A DNA stretch of 64,000 nt from JAWXTK01 sp044433645 (GTDB taxonomy: Bacteria > Bacteroidota > Bacteroidia > Bacteroidales > Rikenellaceae). The translations under genes were made by a program, and so were the position numbers. Location: assembly GCA_044433645.1 (NCBI GenBank), contig JAWXTK010000003.1, positions 40,940 to 104,939 on the forward strand, given 5' to 3'. Below the pieces are notes generated by a model. That model was not told the DNA's origin and ran no database searches. It worked only from the letters and a program-made list of their open reading frames with translations. Positions 1 through 7,141 of this stretch are shown here, in pieces (positions within the stretch are counted from its first letter, which is position 1; each line of letters opens with the position of its first letter).

Positions 1-912
1 TTGCACTATGCCGCTCACAACTCCGTGATATCTAGACGAAACTAGCAGCTTAGCACCACCTATAACATTCTTGATTTGCATGGCTCTAATATTAGATATT
101 ATCGGCACATCAAGTCCTGTTCTTTGCTGAACATCAACGCAGATTTTCTTATCGCCAGCTCCCTCGTGATTAAGCAAAACAACTTTCTCTCCCTTTGCAA
201 TTAGGTCTTTAATTAGTTCGCTTATGTAGCCTACATAATCAACCTCTTGTTTGCCAAGGTGGGTTATCATCTTGCTGTTTATGACAAAAACTATGTAGTC
301 GCCCTTAGTCAAAGCATAGGGCATAGAGTCGAATTTGTGGAGTATGGTGAAGTCGCGTTTAAAGTCGATTTTTAGTTTCTCGGGCGCAATCTGTTTTAGA
401 TAATCTAGTGAGCTAGTCTCGCGCGCATAAACCAATGATACGTGTTTAAGAGCTATTTTTGCTGTTTTAATAGAATATTTATCGTTGAATGGGCCAAAGG
501 ATTGAGGCAGGAATATCATCTTACAATTTTTGCGAAAACTATTGTAGTATCTTCTCATTCTGCGAGCTGTGGATGCTCTGTGACGCCATTGGTCGCCAAA
601 ACGAAAACCTCCGGCATCTATGATAATGTCGATTTTGGAGTTAAGAGTGAAATTTCTTTCTAACTTTGGCCTTACTAACTTTAATCTTAGTGCTAATTTA
701 CATAGGTAGTATATAATTCTAGCTCTTAGTCCTGATACTGCGTAATTAATGCCGTTTTCTGTGCAAAATTCTTTGCCTGAGCCAAGCACATCTGTTTTAT
801 GTGCAAATATCTTGGCATCGGGATATCTTTTCTTAATAACTTCAACAACAGAGCAGAACATTAGTTCGGCACCTTTGTTTCCAAATCCTGCTTGGTCTAT
901 TAGTATATTCAT
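1..912 (-). CDS. Polysaccharide pyruvyl transferase family protein (partial)
   Basis: Likely transfers a pyruvyl ketal to a sugar during surface glycan synthesis in the cytoplasm (WcaK/AmsJ/CsaB-like family). The 304 visible residues begin MNILIDQAGFGNKGAELMF, with the family's N-terminal glycine-rich loop. They continue through IIIDAGGFRFGDQW and IFLPQSFGPF, and the window ends within SSRYHGVVSGI, the conserved C-terminal S-R-x-H-G segment. The C-terminus lies outside the window. The ATG overlaps the TGA of the upstream Fe-S protein gene (ATGA), which implies translational coupling. The family is clear; the substrate is unknown. Confidence 0.85.
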   Translation of the reverse strand, partial: MNILIDQAGFGNKGAELMFCSVVEVIKKRYPDAKIFAHKTDVLGSGKEFCTENGINYAVSGLRARIIYYLCKLALRLKLVRPKLERNFTLNSKIDIIIDAGGFRFGDQWRHRASTARRMRRYYNSFRKNCKMIFLPQSFGPFNDKYSIKTAKIALKHVSLVYARETSSLDYLKQIAPEKLKIDFKRDFTILHKFDSMPYALTKGDYIVFVINSKMITHLGKQEVDYVGYISELIKDLIAKGEKVVLLNHEGAGDKKICVDVQQRTGLDVPIISNIRAMQIKNVIGGAKLLVSSRYHGVVSGIVQ

Positions 913-2129
913 TTTATTAGTTTTTTTATTAATTTTGCGATAAACGATTTACGACGTATCTTGTCTTGTATGAGTGTAGATATTTGTGAGTATTGAGCCT
1001 TTGCGCCCATTCTCAACATGCTGTAACTAGTGTTATATTGCTTATCGTCAGTTGTTTGCGAGGGTGTATAAGGGTAGTTGATGTACATTTGGTTTTGCAT
1101 GTTGTAGGCGTTTGTGTAGTTGCTCTCTAGGCCTGCAATATGTTGACTATGAGCTATATCTGTGAAATTTCCTTCGCTTAACACTAGGCTATCTTTAATT
1201 TGAGAGAGTGCCTCACGCGCCTTAGATGTTCTAATAATTATGCTTGATTTGCCCTTTTTTGAGTGCGTGCCTTTGATGTAGCAATCCCCAAAACTTATGT
1301 CGGCCTTGCTGTTTAATTTATCGAAACAATGACGGCATCTATTAAGTTTGAAGTAGGGTTTTAGTGCCATTCTAACTCTGCGATGTATGATTTTATTCTC
1401 GCCATTTTGGGTGATGAGAGTGTGGCCTGGCCAGCCTTTTTTGTATTTTGAGCGAAAATAAAACTTCTGGTAATCGCCGTAAGTTTCTGTGAAGAAATTA
1501 TAGATATTGTAGTTTAGTGTATGTTCGCAAAATAGTCCTAAAAATAAAATATTCTCGCACGAAATTTTGCGTAGTTCGCAGTAACTTTTGATAGAATATA
1601 TTTGGCATGGAGTAGCCACCACAATAAGAGGTGTAGTGGGATTGGTTTTTAAAAACTCTAAAATCTTGACAGTTGATACGGATATGTATTTTGATTTTGC
1701 AGCCGTAATAATCTCTTGTCTATCGCTAGTTATGGTGTACTCGGCTTGAGTTGAGTCGAAGTTGTCGTATTTTACTACGGCAGCTTTTTTGTAAAGGCCT
1801 CGCCCAAGAAGTTCTAAAATTATTTTGGTTATTACGCCACCACTTGCTCCATTTTTTCTTATGCTTTTCTCGCTGCTGTGAGCCACAAAGCAGTCGCTGT
1901 AAGTGCCTGTGAATAGGTTTTCTTTGCTAAATGAGGCTAAATCATTGTGATAACTTGGGCAAACTTTTAGGCACAGACCACAATCAGTGCATTTGTCAGT
2001 ATCTGATATAGTTGCACGAAAAGAGCCCTCAATGAGCTTTAAGGATATGATATCTCTAGGGCAAATGCTTGCGCACGCCCCACATGAGACGCATAAATCT
2101 TTGTTTATTACTTGAGAAATATTGTTCAT
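909..2129 (-). CDS. Coenzyme F420 hydrogenase/dehydrogenase beta-subunit-like Fe-S protein
   Basis: The 406-aa protein has an N-terminal bacterial ferredoxin module with two 4Fe-4S motifs (Cys13/16/19/23 in CVSCGACASICP and Cys47/50/53/57 in CTDCGLCLKVCP). An FrhB-like N- and C-terminal domain follows (GASGGVITKI, ATPCQIYSIKS, DISFGDCY). In Bacteroidota such proteins usually lie in capsule or exopolysaccharide loci beside pyruvyl transferases, as here, and are thought to perform a flavin-dependent redox step on a sugar or lipid carrier; F420 itself is not implied. There is no signal peptide, so it is cytoplasmic. The exact reaction is unknown. Confidence 0.82.
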   Translation of the reverse strand: MNNISQVINKDLCVSCGACASICPRDIISLKLIEGSFRATISDTDKCTDCGLCLKVCPSYHNDLASFSKENLFTGTYSDCFVAHSSEKSIRKNGASGGVITKIILELLGRGLYKKAAVVKYDNFDSTQAEYTITSDRQEIITAAKSKYISVSTVKILEFLKTNPTTPLIVVATPCQIYSIKSYCELRKISCENILFLGLFCEHTLNYNIYNFFTETYGDYQKFYFRSKYKKGWPGHTLITQNGENKIIHRRVRMALKPYFKLNRCRHCFDKLNSKADISFGDCYIKGTHSKKGKSSIIIRTSKAREALSQIKDSLVLSEGNFTDIAHSQHIAGLESNYTNAYNMQNQMYINYPYTPSQTTDDKQYNTSYSMLRMGAKAQYSQISTLIQDKIRRKSFIAKLIKKLIK

Positions 2130-2196
2130 TTAAGCCCTGCGATATAATATAAAAAGTTGAATTTATATCACAAAGATATCATTTTTTATGAGAAAA

Positions 2197-2775
2197 TCAA
2201 AGCATTCTGTTGATTTGCTCGCAAAGTCTTGCGTAAACCTCATCTTCGCTGCCCACACCGTCGCAACTAATGTGCTTGTCTTGATTTTTGTAGTAGCTTA
2301 AAACTGGCTCGGTTACATTATTATATATAGAAATCCTATTGTTGATAACCTCTAGGCTGGCATCGTCTGAACGATTGGTCTTTTCGCCACGCGATAAAAG
2401 TCTCTCGCGTAGTAAATCGTGAGGAACTTCAATGGATAAAAGCAAGGCTTCGTTCATGTTGTTATTATCAAGGATTTTGTCAAATGCCTCGGCCTGAGCT
2501 AAGGTGCGAGGAAATCCGTCGAAAATATTTCCTGGAGCATCGCTATCTTGATTTTTGATAAAGTCTGTGACCATTTCGATAACTAAGCTATCGGGTGCGA
2601 ACTCGCCACGTGCAATATAATCTCGCATGCTATTGCCAAGTTCTGTTTGTTTTCTAATCTGTTCACGGATAATCTCGCCTGTTGAGATGTGATTGAATCC
2701 GTATTTCTCCACTAAACGCTCGGTTTGCGTTCCTTTCCCTGCTCCTGGTGCACCAAATAGTACTAAATTTAGCAT
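2197..2775 (-). CDS. adk: Adenylate kinase
   Basis: Catalyses ATP + AMP = 2 ADP in the cytoplasm. At 192 aa it is a short-LID bacterial adenylate kinase. The P-loop GAPGAGKGT is at residues 8-16, FDGFPRTLAQAEAF carries the AMP/ATP-contact segment, and the LID is only a short loop around RGEKTNRSDD. An upstream in-frame codon would add 38 residues, but that stretch overlaps the promoter and is not family-like, so the ATG before LNLVLFGAPG is chosen. It is transcribed divergently from thiL. Confidence 0.96.
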   Translation of the reverse strand: MLNLVLFGAPGAGKGTQTERLVEKYGFNHISTGEIIREQIRKQTELGNSMRDYIARGEFAPDSLVIEMVTDFIKNQDSDAPGNIFDGFPRTLAQAEAFDKILDNNNMNEALLLSIEVPHDLLRERLLSRGEKTNRSDDASLEVINNRISIYNNVTEPVLSYYKNQDKHISCDGVGSEDEVYARLCEQINRML

Positions 2776-2801
2776 CTTTAAAAATATATGAATTAAGGAC
2801 G

Positions 2802-2832
2802 CAAAAGTAGCTATAATTTTTGTACAACCAAA
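2802..2832 (-). promoter_or_regulatory. Bacteroidota-type promoter for adk
   Basis: On the minus strand TTTG (2832-2829) is followed after exactly 19 bp by TACTTTTG (2809-2802), an exact TTTG-N19-TAnnTTTG match. It lies 26 bp upstream of the adk ATG and shares bases 2819-2832 with the divergent thiL promoter. Confidence 0.75.
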
Positions 2833-2849
2833 ACAATATTGTAACTTTG
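2819..2849 (+). promoter_or_regulatory. Bacteroidota-type promoter for thiL
   Basis: TTTG (2819-2822), 19 bp, then TAACTTTG (2842-2849): an exact match to the Bacteroidota housekeeping promoter, 28 bp before the thiL ATG. It interleaves with the adk promoter on the other strand. Confidence 0.75.
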
Positions 2850-2877
2850 CGCTAAAATTAAACAAAATCTTAATTAA

Positions 2878-3912
2878 ATGAGCGAACAAAAATCAACTCA
2901 GATATCAACTTTAGGCGAATTTGGACTAATAGACCACCTTACTAAAGACATTAAATTAACTAAAAGCTCGACCGTAAAAGGCGTGGGCGATGATTGTGCA
3001 GTGGTGGATTGTGGTGATTATTATATGTTGCTAACCTCGGATTTAATGCTCGAAGGGATTAATTTTGATTTGACCTACTTCCCTTTAAAACACCTAGGCT
3101 ACAAGGCCGTGGTTGTGGCGTGTAGTGATATTTATGCTATGAATGGCTTGCCCGAGCAGCTAACTATTTCAATAGGTGTATCATCTAAGTTTACCTTGGA
3201 GCATTTAGAGCAATTATACGAGGGTGTGAATCTTGCAGCCCAGGAGCTTGGTGTAGATGTTGTTGGAGGTGATACGTCTTCTTCGCTTACGGGACTAACT
3301 ATTGCCTTAAGTGCATTGGGTAGGGTAGATAAAGACAAAATAGTATATCGTAGTGGTGCTCAGCAAAACGACTTGATATGCGTGACAGGTGACTTGGGTG
3401 CTGCTTACATGGGGCTTCACTTGTTAGAGCGCGAAAAAATTGCTCTTAAAGATATAGATAATCCTCAGCCTATGTTTGAGGGACACGAATATATTTTGGA
3501 GAAACAATTAAAGCCTTTTGCGCGCTATGATATGATAGCAGCAATGGCTCATGATAAGATAGTGCCAACGTCTATGATAGATCTTTCGGACGGGCTTTCA
3601 TCTGATTTGATTAATCTTTGCAAGAGCTCAAAATGTGGTGCTAGGGTTTATCTAGATAGATTGCCTATTGCCAAACCAACTTATGATATGGCCGAGGAAC
3701 TTAACACAGATCCAGTTGTAGCTGCGCTTAACGGAGGTGACGATCATGAACTATTGTTCACCGTGCCCCTGCAAATGCAAGAGGCTGTGATGAAAATGGG
3801 AGGGGTGGATGTGATAGGTCACATTACAGCTCAATCTTCGGGTGTAGAATTGGTGTTGCCTGACGGTAAAAATGTGCCTATTACGGCTATGGGAGTTAGC
3901 GCACAGCAATAG
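2878..3912 (+). CDS. thiL: Thiamine-monophosphate kinase
   Basis: Phosphorylates thiamine monophosphate to the active cofactor thiamine diphosphate with ATP. The 344 aa fit ThiL of the PurM/AIR-synthase-like fold. GEFGLIDHL is the N-terminal signature, GVGDDCAVVD the metal-binding Asp pair, LTSDLMLEGINFDL the conserved substrate segment, VVGGDTSSS the central motif and DLSDGLSSDL the second metal site. The last 17 bases overlap, tail to tail, the end of the convergent ridA-like gene. No thiamine riboswitch is visible in the short leader. Confidence 0.95.
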   Translation: MSEQKSTQISTLGEFGLIDHLTKDIKLTKSSTVKGVGDDCAVVDCGDYYMLLTSDLMLEGINFDLTYFPLKHLGYKAVVVACSDIYAMNGLPEQLTISIGVSSKFTLEHLEQLYEGVNLAAQELGVDVVGGDTSSSLTGLTIALSALGRVDKDKIVYRSGAQQNDLICVTGDLGAAYMGLHLLEREKIALKDIDNPQPMFEGHEYILEKQLKPFARYDMIAAMAHDKIVPTSMIDLSDGLSSDLINLCKSSKCGARVYLDRLPIAKPTYDMAEELNTDPVVAALNGGDDHELLFTVPLQMQEAVMKMGGVDVIGHITAQSSGVELVLPDGKNVPITAMGVSAQQ

Positions 3913-4270
3913 CGTCTATCTCGATTTTTACGCCTTTAGGTAGTTTGCTAACCTCAAAACATACTCTAGCAGGCTTATTGTTGCAGAAATATTCTGCATA
4001 AATACTATTCATGGTATCAAAGTTGCTGATATCATCTAGCAAAACAGAACATTTGACAACGTCATTTAGCGAAAAATCGGCTTCTGCGAGTATAGCCTTG
4101 ATGTTTTCTAGGCATTGGGTAGTTTGAGATGCAATATCTGAGGGGATTTCGCCGTTTGAAGGATTTACAGGAATTTGGCCTGATATATATAAGGTGTCAC
4201 CAGCTAAGATGCCTTGAGAATATGGACCTATAGCTGCCGGAGCATTTTTAGTTGAGATGTAAGTTTTCAT
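3896..4270 (-). CDS. ridA: RidA/YjgF-family reactive imine deaminase
   Basis: A 124-aa cytoplasmic protein of the RidA/YER057c family, which hydrolyses reactive enamine/imine intermediates released by PLP enzymes. Diagnostic segments are APAAIGPYSQGI, YISGQIPVNPSNGEI and the catalytic Arg region ARVCFEVSKLPKGVKIEIDA. The ATG giving MKTYISTKNAP is preferred over an in-frame start seven codons upstream because family alignments start here. Its 3' end overlaps thiL by 17 bases. Confidence 0.92.
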   Translation of the reverse strand: MKTYISTKNAPAAIGPYSQGILAGDTLYISGQIPVNPSNGEIPSDIASQTTQCLENIKAILAEADFSLNDVVKCSVLLDDISNFDTMNSIYAEYFCNNKPARVCFEVSKLPKGVKIEIDAIAVR

Positions 4271-4319
4271 AAAAAATAAGCGTTTTTGCAAATATAATTA
4301 TAAATATTAATTTTATCTT

Positions 4320-4721
4320 ATGAAATTAGGTATTTTTGCAGTGTTACTTTTGGCCTTGGGCTGCTCAAGAGAGTCTCAGTTGACGGATTCACAATGGGTT
4401 TTTGAGCAGATTATAGCTCAGGATTCTTTGTTTTCGGTGGATAGTCCAGATGCCAAAGTAGTGTTAGATTTTTCTAGGGACGGCAGTGTGATAGGTTATG
4501 GAGGGTGCAATAATTTCTTTGGCACTTACACTTTGGAGGGTCGCGATAAATTTAAAATTGAGCTTTCGGGCATGACTATGAGTATGTGTGAGTTTCAAGA
4601 TTTTGAGGATATTTATCTTCGTTTGCTCGTAAATTCTAGCACTTACACCATAATAAATAATGAGTTGAGTTTAAATGACACGCAAACACTATCTTGCTTG
4701 CGTTATAAAAAAATGGATTAA
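4320..4721 (+). CDS. META-domain (HslJ-like) lipoprotein 1
   Basis: A 133-aa predicted lipoprotein: a short hydrophobic signal ends in the lipobox LALGC (Cys15), followed by one META domain (DSQWVFEQI, GSVIGYGGCNNFFGTY, KIELSGMTMSMCE). META/HslJ domains occur in bacterial outer-membrane or periplasmic proteins of poorly known function; E. coli HslJ is linked to heat shock and novobiocin tolerance. Three bases separate it from a second META lipoprotein, so the two are surely cotranscribed. The paired cysteines in GGCNNF and SMCEF are typical of the family. Confidence 0.85.
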   Translation: MKLGIFAVLLLALGCSRESQLTDSQWVFEQIIAQDSLFSVDSPDAKVVLDFSRDGSVIGYGGCNNFFGTYTLEGRDKFKIELSGMTMSMCEFQDFEDIYLRLLVNSSTYTIINNELSLNDTQTLSCLRYKKMD

Positions 4722-4724
4722 AAA

Positions 4725-5135
4725 ATGAGAAAAATATTATTTCTTTCCTTGCTCGCCTTGGCTTTGGCCTCGTGCTGTGCGTGTTCTATTAAGACCAGAC
4801 ACGACTCTAGGCCTTTGTTAGACTCAAAATGGGTGTTAATACAAAAGGACGGCCTAGCAGTAACGACCAATGATAATTATAATTTTGTGGTGACCGTAGA
4901 CGGAAAACTCGCTGGCAAGGGTGATTGTAACCAGATTATGGGCGAATATGTTTTGAGTGATAAGAATAAAATAAAGTTCTCGTCTATGGCTGCCTCGCGT
5001 ATGATGTGCCCCAATGCTAAGGCTGAGGCTGAGTTTTTGGCCTTGTTTGAAAGGGCTGATAATTATGCTCTGGATGTTAGGCTTTTGATGCTATTTGAGG
5101 GTAATGATTTGCTGGCGATTTTTGAGGCAAAGTAA
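4725..5135 (+). CDS. META-domain (HslJ-like) lipoprotein 2
   Basis: 136 aa, paralogous to the preceding gene. A hydrophobic signal leads to a cysteine-rich lipobox region (LALASCCAC), so the lipidated Cys is uncertain. The META domain follows (LLDSKWVLIQ, GKLAGKGDCNQIMGEY, KFSSMAASRMMCPN). It keeps the same GxCNxxxGxY core and late Cys as its neighbour but is otherwise divergent, suggesting an old tandem duplication. It is probably exported and anchored to a membrane. Confidence 0.82.
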   Translation: MRKILFLSLLALALASCCACSIKTRHDSRPLLDSKWVLIQKDGLAVTTNDNYNFVVTVDGKLAGKGDCNQIMGEYVLSDKNKIKFSSMAASRMMCPNAKAEAEFLALFERADNYALDVRLLMLFEGNDLLAIFEAK

Positions 5136-5141
5136 AATAAG

Positions 5142-5172
5142 TTGGAAAATTTAATTTTTTTGTGTATATTTG
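5142..5172 (+). promoter_or_regulatory. Probable promoter of the 100-aa LTxxQ protein gene
   Basis: TTGG (5142-5145), 19 bp, TATATTTG (5165-5172): a good -7 box with an imperfect -33 box. The same stretch has a weak resemblance to the ECF motif further downstream (TTTAATTTTTT, N11, GTATATTACA), too loose to claim. Confidence 0.5.
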
Positions 5173-5202
5173 TATATTACAATAATTTAAACTACACGAA
5201 AA

Positions 5203-5505
5203 ATGAAAAAAATCTTTTTAACAGCACTTGTTGCATTGTTCTCTCTCTCTGTTGCAGTAGCACAAGAATCTTTTGATGACAAAGCAGCAGCTGATGCAGC
5301 AAAAATTAATGGTCTAGTTGACGGAGCGTTGACAGACGAGCAAGTAAGCGAAATTACAGCACACTATGCAAATTATTACCAAATGCTTAGCGAGGATGCT
5401 AGCAAAAGAAAACCACTTGGTAGAGCACTTAGAATTGCAGTTTCTAAAGTGTTGACTGAGGAGCAAGCAGCCGTTGTTTACGCACCTAAGAAAAAAGCTG
5501 AGTAG
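5203..5505 (+). CDS. Small secreted LTxxQ-type protein
   Basis: 100 aa with a clear signal peptide (MKKIFLTALVALFSLSVAVA, cleavage near AQ), leaving about 79 residues of charged, helical sequence. Two spaced motifs, ALTDEQ and VLTEEQ, resemble the LTxxQ repeats of Spy/CpxP-like periplasmic proteins, which act as chaperones or envelope-stress sensors. The C-terminus is Lys-rich (PKKKAE). It lies two genes upstream of an ECF sigma factor whose own operon contains another LTxxQ protein. The function is inferred from motif and context only. Confidence 0.72.
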   Translation: MKKIFLTALVALFSLSVAVAQESFDDKAAADAAKINGLVDGALTDEQVSEITAHYANYYQMLSEDASKRKPLGRALRIAVSKVLTEEQAAVVYAPKKKAE

Positions 5506-5532
5506 AGGTTTAATAGCTAAGGTATTATAAAG

Positions 5533-5558
5533 AGCACGCCATTTTGGTGTGCTTTTTT
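5533..5558 (+). terminator. Rho-independent terminator
   Basis: The stem AGCACGCC (5533-5540) pairs with GGTGTGCT (5546-5553) with one G-T pair, has a 5-base loop, and runs into a T tract. It follows the 100-aa LTxxQ gene. Confidence 0.8.
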
Positions 5559-5636
5559 AGTTTGTTTGTGTAGGGTCTTAAGGGTTTTGAGGGTCGAGAA
5601 GGGGCTATTTTTAAACGATAGCGCCAATCTAGAAAC

Positions 5637-5673
5637 TAAAAAAAAAGGAGAATAGGTGTGCTGCCTATTCTCC
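5637..5673 (-). terminator. Rho-independent terminator of the Gly-Pro-Gln-rich protein gene
   Basis: A perfect 10-bp stem, GGAGAATAGG (5647-5656) with CCTATTCTCC (5664-5673), and a 7-base loop. On the minus strand it is followed by nine or more T (A run at 5638-5646), so it terminates the minus-strand gene 48 bp upstream. Confidence 0.88.
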
Positions 5674-5720
5674 CGGTGAAACTCAACAAAATTTTAAAAA
5701 TAAATAAGAAGACTAAACTC

Positions 5721-6437
5721 CTATTTTTCTGCAACTTCCTCAGTAGCTTTTTCTTCTACTTTTGGAGCTGGTTTTTTGCCTTTAGGTCCTTGTTGTGGAC
5801 GTCCTTGGCCAGCTTGTTGTCCTTGTTGTGGGCCACGTTGTTGACCACCTTGCTGTGCTTGAGGGCCGCGTTGTGGACCTCTTTGTGGACCACGACCTCC
5901 TTGCATTTGACCTCTTGGACCACCACGGCGCATGCCTTGACCACCTTTGCGACCTTGGCCTTTTTTCTGCATTTCAGCAATTACAAAAGCATAACTAACT
6001 TTTTGATCGTCGTTAAGAACTTTCATAACTTTTGTCATTCTTTCTTTTTGAGCAGCTTCCATTTTAGCTTTGCGAGTGAATGCTTCTTTGCTTCCACACT
6101 CTTTGCAACATTCCTCAGTTTTAACCTCAGGTTTTTTGCCAGCTTCTTTGTTAGCTTTCATTTCTTCTTTACGTTTAGCGTCTTCTGTAGCAAATTCTAA
6201 CATAAGAGCGTTAACTTGTTTAGCTTGTTTGTCTGTAAGAGAAAGTTTAGTTGTAAGTGCTTCTGTTTTTTTAGCAGCAACTTCCTCTGGAGTTTTCTCA
6301 GCTTTTTGTTCCTTAGCCTCACCTGGTTTGCCTTGTTGTCCTTTTTGTGGACCACGTTGTGGACCTCCTTGTGCAACTACAGTTAGTGCTGCAACTACCA
6401 TTACAGCAGCTAATGAAATCATTTTTAATTTTTTCAT
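5721..6437 (-). CDS. Secreted LTxxQ-type protein with Gly-Pro-Gln-rich low-complexity tail
   Basis: 238 aa. The signal peptide (residues 1-22, ending VVAQ) is followed by a short GGPQRGPQKGQQ stretch and a charged helical core. The core has LSLTDKQAKQ and VLNDDQK, a Spy/CpxP-like motif pair, and a Cys cluster ECCKEC around residue 110. A roughly 70-residue tail is made of repeated GPQ/GGQ/RGP units and ends in an acidic segment. The gene diverges from the ECF sigma factor, and its promoter carries the same motif as the sigma gene's promoter, so it is probably a target. The tail length may vary by repeat slippage. Function inferred: periplasmic stress or metal sensing. Confidence 0.78.
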   Translation of the reverse strand: MKKLKMISLAAVMVVAALTVVAQGGPQRGPQKGQQGKPGEAKEQKAEKTPEEVAAKKTEALTTKLSLTDKQAKQVNALMLEFATEDAKRKEEMKANKEAGKKPEVKTEECCKECGSKEAFTRKAKMEAAQKERMTKVMKVLNDDQKVSYAFVIAEMQKKGQGRKGGQGMRRGGPRGQMQGGRGPQRGPQRGPQAQQGGQQRGPQQGQQAGQGRPQQGPKGKKPAPKVEEKATEEVAEK

Positions 6438-6478
6438 ACAGTTTTTAGATTATGTTTATTATAATTTTGTTTGCTTGT

Positions 6479-6518
6479 GTTCAACTATATAGAACCGAGA
6501 AACTCTAAAAAGTTAAAT
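6479..6518 (-). promoter_or_regulatory. ECF-type promoter of the Gly-Pro-Gln-rich protein gene
   Basis: Read on the minus strand: TTTAACTTTTT, 11 bp, GTTCTATATA, two bases, TGAA. The divergent sigma-gene promoter has identical elements at identical spacing (AAC-N16-GTTC). No TAnnTTTG box is found in between. This is the expected appearance of a -35/-10 pair read by an ECF sigma factor. The predicted leader is about 40 nt. Confidence 0.72.
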
Positions 6519-6540
6519 TTAAAATATTTTTTTTTATTTT

Positions 6541-6579
6541 TTTAACTTTTTGCTATTTTTGAGTTCTATATAAATGAAA
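6541..6579 (+). promoter_or_regulatory. ECF-type promoter of the ECF sigma operon
   Basis: TTTAACTTTTT (6541-6551), 11 bp, GTTCTATATA (6563-6572), two bases, TGAA. The elements and spacing equal those upstream of the divergent gene, suggesting that the sigma factor transcribes its own operon. The leader would be under 20 nt. Confidence 0.72.
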
Positions 6580-6593
6580 CCTAACTAACCAAA

Positions 6594-7139
6594 ATGCGAG
6601 AAGATAAAGATAATGATATATTAGAGCTAATAGCTAAGTCATCTACAAGGATGCAAGGCTTCGAAGCTCTGGTGATTAGATATCAGGAGCCTATTTATTG
6701 GCATATCCGTAGACTTGTAGTCTCGCACGAGGATGCTCAGGATGTGATGCAGGAGTGTTTTATTAATATACATAAGTATATAGATAAATTTAAACATGAT
6801 AGCTCGCTTAAAACCTGGGTCTACAAAATTGCTACTAATGAAGCTATAAGACACTTTAATAAAAATAAGTTGGATTTAAACTCTTATGATAACAAAACTA
6901 AATTAATTGAAGTGTTTGAGGCAGAAGAAGAAATTGATTTTTCTAGTATGGAGGCAAAATTACAGAAAGCCCTGCTAAGCTTGCCCGAAAAACAGAGAGT
7001 AACTTTCAATCTTCGCCACTACGAGCAGATGAACTACGAGCAAATAGCAGAAGTCACTTCCACAAGTGTTGCTACGCTCAAGACTAATTACCATTATGCA
7101 ATTACAAAAATTAAAGATTATATGTTAAAACAATTATAG
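6594..7139 (+). CDS. RNA polymerase ECF-family sigma-70 factor
   Basis: 181 aa with sigma2 (residues about 20-90: FEALVIRYQEPIYWHIRRLV, DAQDVMQECFINI, SSLKTWVYKIATNEAI) and sigma4 (about 125-178: LLSLPEKQRVTFNLRHYEQM, then an HTH ending SVATLKTNYHYAITKIK). There is no sigma3 domain. It directs RNA polymerase to envelope-stress-type promoters; the duplicated motif in its own upstream region is the probable target. A putative membrane anti-sigma and a secreted LTxxQ protein follow two bases and one base apart. Confidence 0.93.
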   Translation: MREDKDNDILELIAKSSTRMQGFEALVIRYQEPIYWHIRRLVVSHEDAQDVMQECFINIHKYIDKFKHDSSLKTWVYKIATNEAIRHFNKNKLDLNSYDNKTKLIEVFEAEEEIDFSSMEAKLQKALLSLPEKQRVTFNLRHYEQMNYEQIAEVTSTSVATLKTNYHYAITKIKDYMLKQL

Positions 7140-7141
7140 CC

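Noticed and set aside
909..2129. Methanogen-type F420 metabolism
   Set aside because: The FrhB-like domain in Bacteroidota glycan loci does not imply F420; no F420 biosynthesis genes are seen (the radical SAM gene at 34922 fits MqnC, not CofG/CofH).
5756..5980. 74-aa Lys/Val-rich frame inside the Gly-Pro-Gln protein gene
   Set aside because: Low-complexity repeat DNA leaves several frames open. The chosen frame has a signal peptide, ECF promoter and terminator.
5658..6492. Long plus-strand frames opposite the Gly-Pro-Gln protein gene
   Set aside because: Phe/Leu/Ser-rich translation is the complement of Gln/Gly/Lys codons, with no start context and a minus-strand terminator inside the region.
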